Shown: in pieces, positions 5,001 to 7,436 of the stretch
How the letters are laid out: each line of letters begins with the position of its first letter
Numbering within the stretch: the stretch's first letter is position 1
DNA from: Methylococcaceae bacterium
GTDB taxonomy: Bacteria > Pseudomonadota > Gammaproteobacteria > Methylococcales > Methylomonadaceae
Direction: 5' to 3'
Length of the DNA: 7,436 nucleotides
Assembly (NCBI GenBank): GCA_030699345.1
Contig: JAUYMX010000552.1
Span: 1 to 7,436 of the forward strand
The notes under the pieces: generated by a model
Told to the model about the DNA's origin: nothing
Database searches by the model: none
Seen by the model: the letters and a program-made list of their open reading frames with translations, nothing else
Position numbers and translations under genes: made by a program

Positions 5001-5747
5001 ATGGCTGGACATAGTAAATGGGCGAACATCAAACACCGTAAGGCGGGACAAGATGCCTTGCGCGCCAAGATTTTTACCAAAGTACTGCGTGAGATTTCCG
5101 TCGCTGTAAAGGCGGGCGGCCCAGATGCTGCGACTAATCCTGCATTGCGTGCCGCCACTGATAAAGCGTTGGGCGCTAACATGCGTCGTGACACAATCGA
5201 TAACGCTATCAAAAAAGCCTCCGGCGCGCTGGAAGGCGTTAATTATGAAAATATTCGCTATGAAGGTTACGGGCCTGGCGGCACGGCAGTGATGGTTGAT
5301 TGTCTGACCGATAACCGCAATCGTACCGTTGCCGAAGTGCGTCATGCCTTCACTAAAGCGGGCGGCAATTTGGGTACCGATGGCTCGGTGGCCTATTTAT
5401 TTAGTAAAGTCGGCATCATCAGTTTTGGGGAGAGTGTCAATGAAGATGCTTTGCTGGAAGCTGCATTGGAAGCAGGCGCAGACGATGTTGTTAGTCATGA
5501 CGACGGCACGAAAGATGTGATGACCACGCCGGAAAATTATCTGGCAGTTAAAGAAGCGTTGGTGGCGGCTGGTTTTGAACCTGAAAATGCTGAAGTGACA
5601 ATGCAAGCTGCAACAACCACAGATTTGGACGCCGAAGCCGCTGAAAAAATGATGCGCTTGATCGAGCGTTTGGAAGATCTTGATGACGTACAAAATGTCT
5701 ATTCCAATGCCGAAATCAGTGATGAAATTATGGCAGGGATGAATTGA
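5001..5747 (+). CDS. yebC: YebC/PmpR/TACO1 family protein
   Basis: The 248-residue protein is full length for the family (about 246 in E. coli). It opens with the invariant MAGHSKWANIKHRKAGQDA, continues with the helical domain ending DTIDNAIKKASG (64-75), and contains YEGYGPGGTAVMVDCLTDNRNRT (87-109) and GGNLGTDGSVAYLF (121-134). The acidic second and third domains follow. The family was long annotated as transcriptional regulators (PmpR). Its mitochondrial relative TACO1, and more recent work on bacterial YebC, point to a ribosome-associated role that relieves stalling at proline-rich stretches. The position directly before ruvC is the standard gammaproteobacterial arrangement and does not by itself imply a role in recombination. 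The ruvC start is 40 bases downstream, so co-transcription is likely. Confidence 0.96.
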   Translation: MAGHSKWANIKHRKAGQDALRAKIFTKVLREISVAVKAGGPDAATNPALRAATDKALGANMRRDTIDNAIKKASGALEGVNYENIRYEGYGPGGTAVMVDCLTDNRNRTVAEVRHAFTKAGGNLGTDGSVAYLFSKVGIISFGESVNEDALLEAALEAGADDVVSHDDGTKDVMTTPENYLAVKEALVAAGFEPENAEVTMQAATTTDLDAEAAEKMMRLIERLEDLDDVQNVYSNAEISDEIMAGMN

Positions 5748-5787
5748 TAATTTTTGCTGCTTTCTTATTGCCGGGCTTGAATAATTA

Positions 5788-6285
5788 ATGAGAATTCTAG
5801 GTATAGACCCAGGCTCAAGATTAACCGGCTACGGCATTATCGAAGAGTCGTCGCGTGGTTACAGTTACGTTGCCAGCGGCAGCATTAATATTAAAGCCGA
5901 GTATTTTCCCGATCGACTCAAGCAGATTTTCGACAGCATTGTTGAGATTGTCCGGCTCTATCAACCCGAACAAATGGCCATTGAGCAAGTGTTCATGCAT
6001 AAAAATGCCGATTCTGCGTTAAAACTCGGGCAAGCCCGGGGGGCGGCCATTTGTGCGGTGCAGACAGCCGGTTTGCCGGTATTTGAATATGCGGCCCGGC
6101 AAGTCAAACAGGCGGTGGTAGGTAAGGGCGCAGCCGATAAGATACAGGTGCAACATATGGTGAAAATGCTGCTAAACATTCAAGGGACATTGTCGTTGGA
6201 TGCCAGCGATGCTTTAGGTATTAGTATTTGTCATGCCCATTATCAGCAAACGGCACTACGACTGCAGCGAGGCCTTTCACAATGA
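5788..6285 (+). CDS. ruvC: Holliday junction resolvase RuvC
   Basis: The 165-residue protein begins MRILGIDPGSRLTGYGII, with catalytic Asp7. It keeps the rest of the acidic active site: Glu66 in MAIEQVF (63-69), and Asp138 and Asp141 in LDASDALGISICHAH (137-151). The spacing matches E. coli RuvC (Asp7, Glu66, Asp138, Asp141). RuvC is a dimeric Mg-dependent endonuclease that nicks two strands of a Holliday junction symmetrically, working with RuvA and RuvB at stalled forks and during recombinational repair. Its TGA overlaps the ruvA ATG in an ATGA. No clear Shine-Dalgarno sits before the ATG at 5788, but the family N-terminus begins exactly there. Nothing suggests inactivation. Confidence 0.97.
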   Translation: MRILGIDPGSRLTGYGIIEESSRGYSYVASGSINIKAEYFPDRLKQIFDSIVEIVRLYQPEQMAIEQVFMHKNADSALKLGQARGAAICAVQTAGLPVFEYAARQVKQAVVGKGAADKIQVQHMVKMLLNIQGTLSLDASDALGISICHAHYQQTALRLQRGLSQ

Positions 6286-6881
6286 TCGGATTTTTACGCG
6301 GTAAGCTGGTGCTAAAAGCACCGCCGATGTTGATGCTGGATGTAAACGGGGTGGGTTACGAGGTTGAAGCCCCCATGACTACTTTTTACAATCTGCCTGC
6401 TGTTGGCGAAGATGTAAAACTGCACACTCACCTGGTGGTCAGGGAAGATGCGCATATTTTATTTGGCTTTGCGGCTGAATCCGACCGGGCTATGTTTCGA
6501 ACACTGATCAAGGTAAATGGCGTTGGGCCAAAATTAGCATTGACGATTTTATCCGGGCAAAGCGCGGAAGAATTTCATCGTTGCATTCATAATAATGACA
6601 CCCAGGCTTTGGTGCGCTTGCCCGGTGTCGGTAAGAAAACCGCAGAGCGCTTGGTGATAGAAATGCGTGATCGCTTGCCTGATCTTGATGGGACATCAGT
6701 TAATACTGTTACTGTGGGAACTGTTAACGTTGCTGGTAATCCTAAACAAGAAGCTATAAGTGCCTTGTGTTCATTGGGTTACAAGCCTCTGGACGCCGCC
6801 AAAATGGTGCAGCAGGTTGCCTCTGAAGATATGAGTTGTGAAGACATGATTCGGTTTGCTCTGCAAGGTGCCGTGAGATGA
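6282..6881 (+). CDS. ruvA: Holliday junction branch migration protein RuvA
   Basis: The 199-residue protein (203 in E. coli) starts MIGFLRGKLV, the conserved N-terminus of the OB-fold domain I. The acidic pin is REDAHILFGF, with Glu55 and Asp56 at the same numbers as in E. coli. Domain II has two helix-hairpin-helix motifs, VNGVGPKLAL (78-87) and LPGVGKKTAERL (113-124). After a flexible linker (about 134-153), the small RuvB-binding domain III (KQEAISALCSLGYKPLDAAK, 155-174) closes the protein. RuvA tetramers bind the four-way junction and load RuvB hexamers. The reading frame is open upstream to 6228, but those extra 18 codons lie within ruvC and are not family sequence, so the ATG at 6282 is chosen. 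It overlaps ruvC and ruvB by four bases each. Confidence 0.97.
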   Translation: MIGFLRGKLVLKAPPMLMLDVNGVGYEVEAPMTTFYNLPAVGEDVKLHTHLVVREDAHILFGFAAESDRAMFRTLIKVNGVGPKLALTILSGQSAEEFHRCIHNNDTQALVRLPGVGKKTAERLVIEMRDRLPDLDGTSVNTVTVGTVNVAGNPKQEAISALCSLGYKPLDAAKMVQQVASEDMSCEDMIRFALQGAVR

Positions 6882-7436
6882 TCGAAAGTGATCGCATGAT
6901 TACTGCGCAAAGCCATACCGATGAAGAGCGCCAAGATCGGGCTATTCGACCTAAGCGCTTGGCCGATTACGTCGGGCAGCAAGAATTACGTGCGCAAATG
7001 GAGATTTTTATCCAGGCGGCAATTGCTCGTAAGGAAGCATTGGATCACGTGCTGATATTTGGTCCGCCAGGCTTAGGTAAGACTACTTTGGCCAATATCA
7101 TCGCGGCGGAAATGTGTGTTAAAATTCGTCAAACATCAGGCCCAGTGCTCGATAAAGCTGGTGATCTTGCCGCTTTGTTGACGAATCTCGAACCTCATGA
7201 TGTGTTGTTTATCGATGAGATTCATCGTTTAAATCCAGCTGTTGAAGAAATTTTATATCCCGCGATGGAAGATTATCAGCTGGATTTAATGATTGGCGAA
7301 GGCCCGGCGGCGCGCTCAATCAAGCTGGATCTGCCGCCATTCACGTTGGTCGGCGCAACTACCCGAGCTGGATTGTTAACATCACCGTTGCGTGATCGCT
7401 TTGGCATTGTCCATCGCTTAGAATTTTATACGGTTG
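6878..7436 (+). CDS. ruvB: Holliday junction DNA helicase RuvB, N-terminal part (3' end outside window)
   Basis: The frame opens at an ATGA shared with the ruvA stop and runs off the right edge after 186 codons of a protein usually about 340 long. It reads MIESDRMITAQ, then DRAIRPKRLADYVGQ (20-34), Walker A GPPGLGKTT (62-70), TSGPVLDKAGDLAALLTNL (86-104), Walker B LFIDEIH (110-116), LYPAMEDYQLDLMIGEGPAA (126-145), sensor 1 GATTRAG (159-165) and the arginine-finger region SPLRDRFG (169-176). This is an AAA+ ATPase that forms hexameric rings on the arms of the junction and drives branch migration with RuvA. The C-terminal winged-helix DNA-binding domain is outside the window. Met7 is a possible later start, but the family's MIExDR beginning favours 6878. 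Confidence 0.97.
   Translation, partial: MIESDRMITAQSHTDEERQDRAIRPKRLADYVGQQELRAQMEIFIQAAIARKEALDHVLIFGPPGLGKTTLANIIAAEMCVKIRQTSGPVLDKAGDLAALLTNLEPHDVLFIDEIHRLNPAVEEILYPAMEDYQLDLMIGEGPAARSIKLDLPPFTLVGATTRAGLLTSPLRDRFGIVHRLEFYTV

Noticed and set aside
4977..5345. 122-residue minus-strand open frame opposite yebC
   Set aside because: It has no family features and is fully explained as the complement of the conserved YebC N-terminal half.
6228..6281. Longer N-terminus for RuvA starting at 6228
   Set aside because: The extra 18 residues lie inside ruvC and precede the invariant MIGFLRGKL start; the ATGA overlap at 6282 fits the usual coupling.

Overview
The window is a stretch of ordinary bacterial chromosome, almost certainly from a gammaproteobacterium. 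It carries yebC-ruvC-ruvA-ruvB in the canonical order. The RuvB and Dxs pieces read very close to their Escherichia coli counterparts as I remember them. The compact intergenic 'GTAGGGTGGATAAGCGC'-type palindrome is common in environmental gamma- and betaproteobacteria. A methanotroph-like lineage (Methylococcales) is a plausible but unproven guess, because no methane-oxidation gene is present to confirm it.

Left part (1-2590): the 3' end of dxs (isoprenoid precursor synthesis) runs on the + strand and converges on a minus-strand group. In transcription order that group is an APC-family amino acid permease, pncC (nicotinamide-nucleotide amidase) and a small stand-alone histidine phosphotransfer (HPt) protein. 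The pncC stop and hpt start share an ATGA, so those two are translationally coupled. The HPt sequence resembles the C-terminal HPt domain of BarA/GacS-type hybrid sensor kinases.

Middle (2591-4787): a 171-bp divergent promoter region separates the permease from an exported L,D-transpeptidase (YkuD/ErfK type) on the + strand. That enzyme ends in an unusual Lys/Ala/Thr-rich tail encoded partly by a 33-bp tandem repeat. A 148-bp gap with a bulged hairpin follows, then a compact HAD-IB phosphatase of the SerB (phosphoserine phosphatase) type.

Right part (4788-7436): a 213-bp gap holds a nested palindrome of about 150 bp with near-perfect 17-bp terminal inverted repeats, probably a MITE-like non-autonomous element. 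It is followed by yebC (translation/regulatory factor) and the Holliday-junction genes ruvC, ruvA and ruvB. ruvC/ruvA and ruvA/ruvB each overlap by four bases. RuvB is cut by the window edge after 186 residues.

Most of the content is housekeeping, and I see no phage, CRISPR, toxin or defence system. The points worth a second look are the orphan BarA-like HPt coupled to pncC, the palindromic element in front of yebC-ruvCAB, and the repetitive cationic tail of the L,D-transpeptidase.
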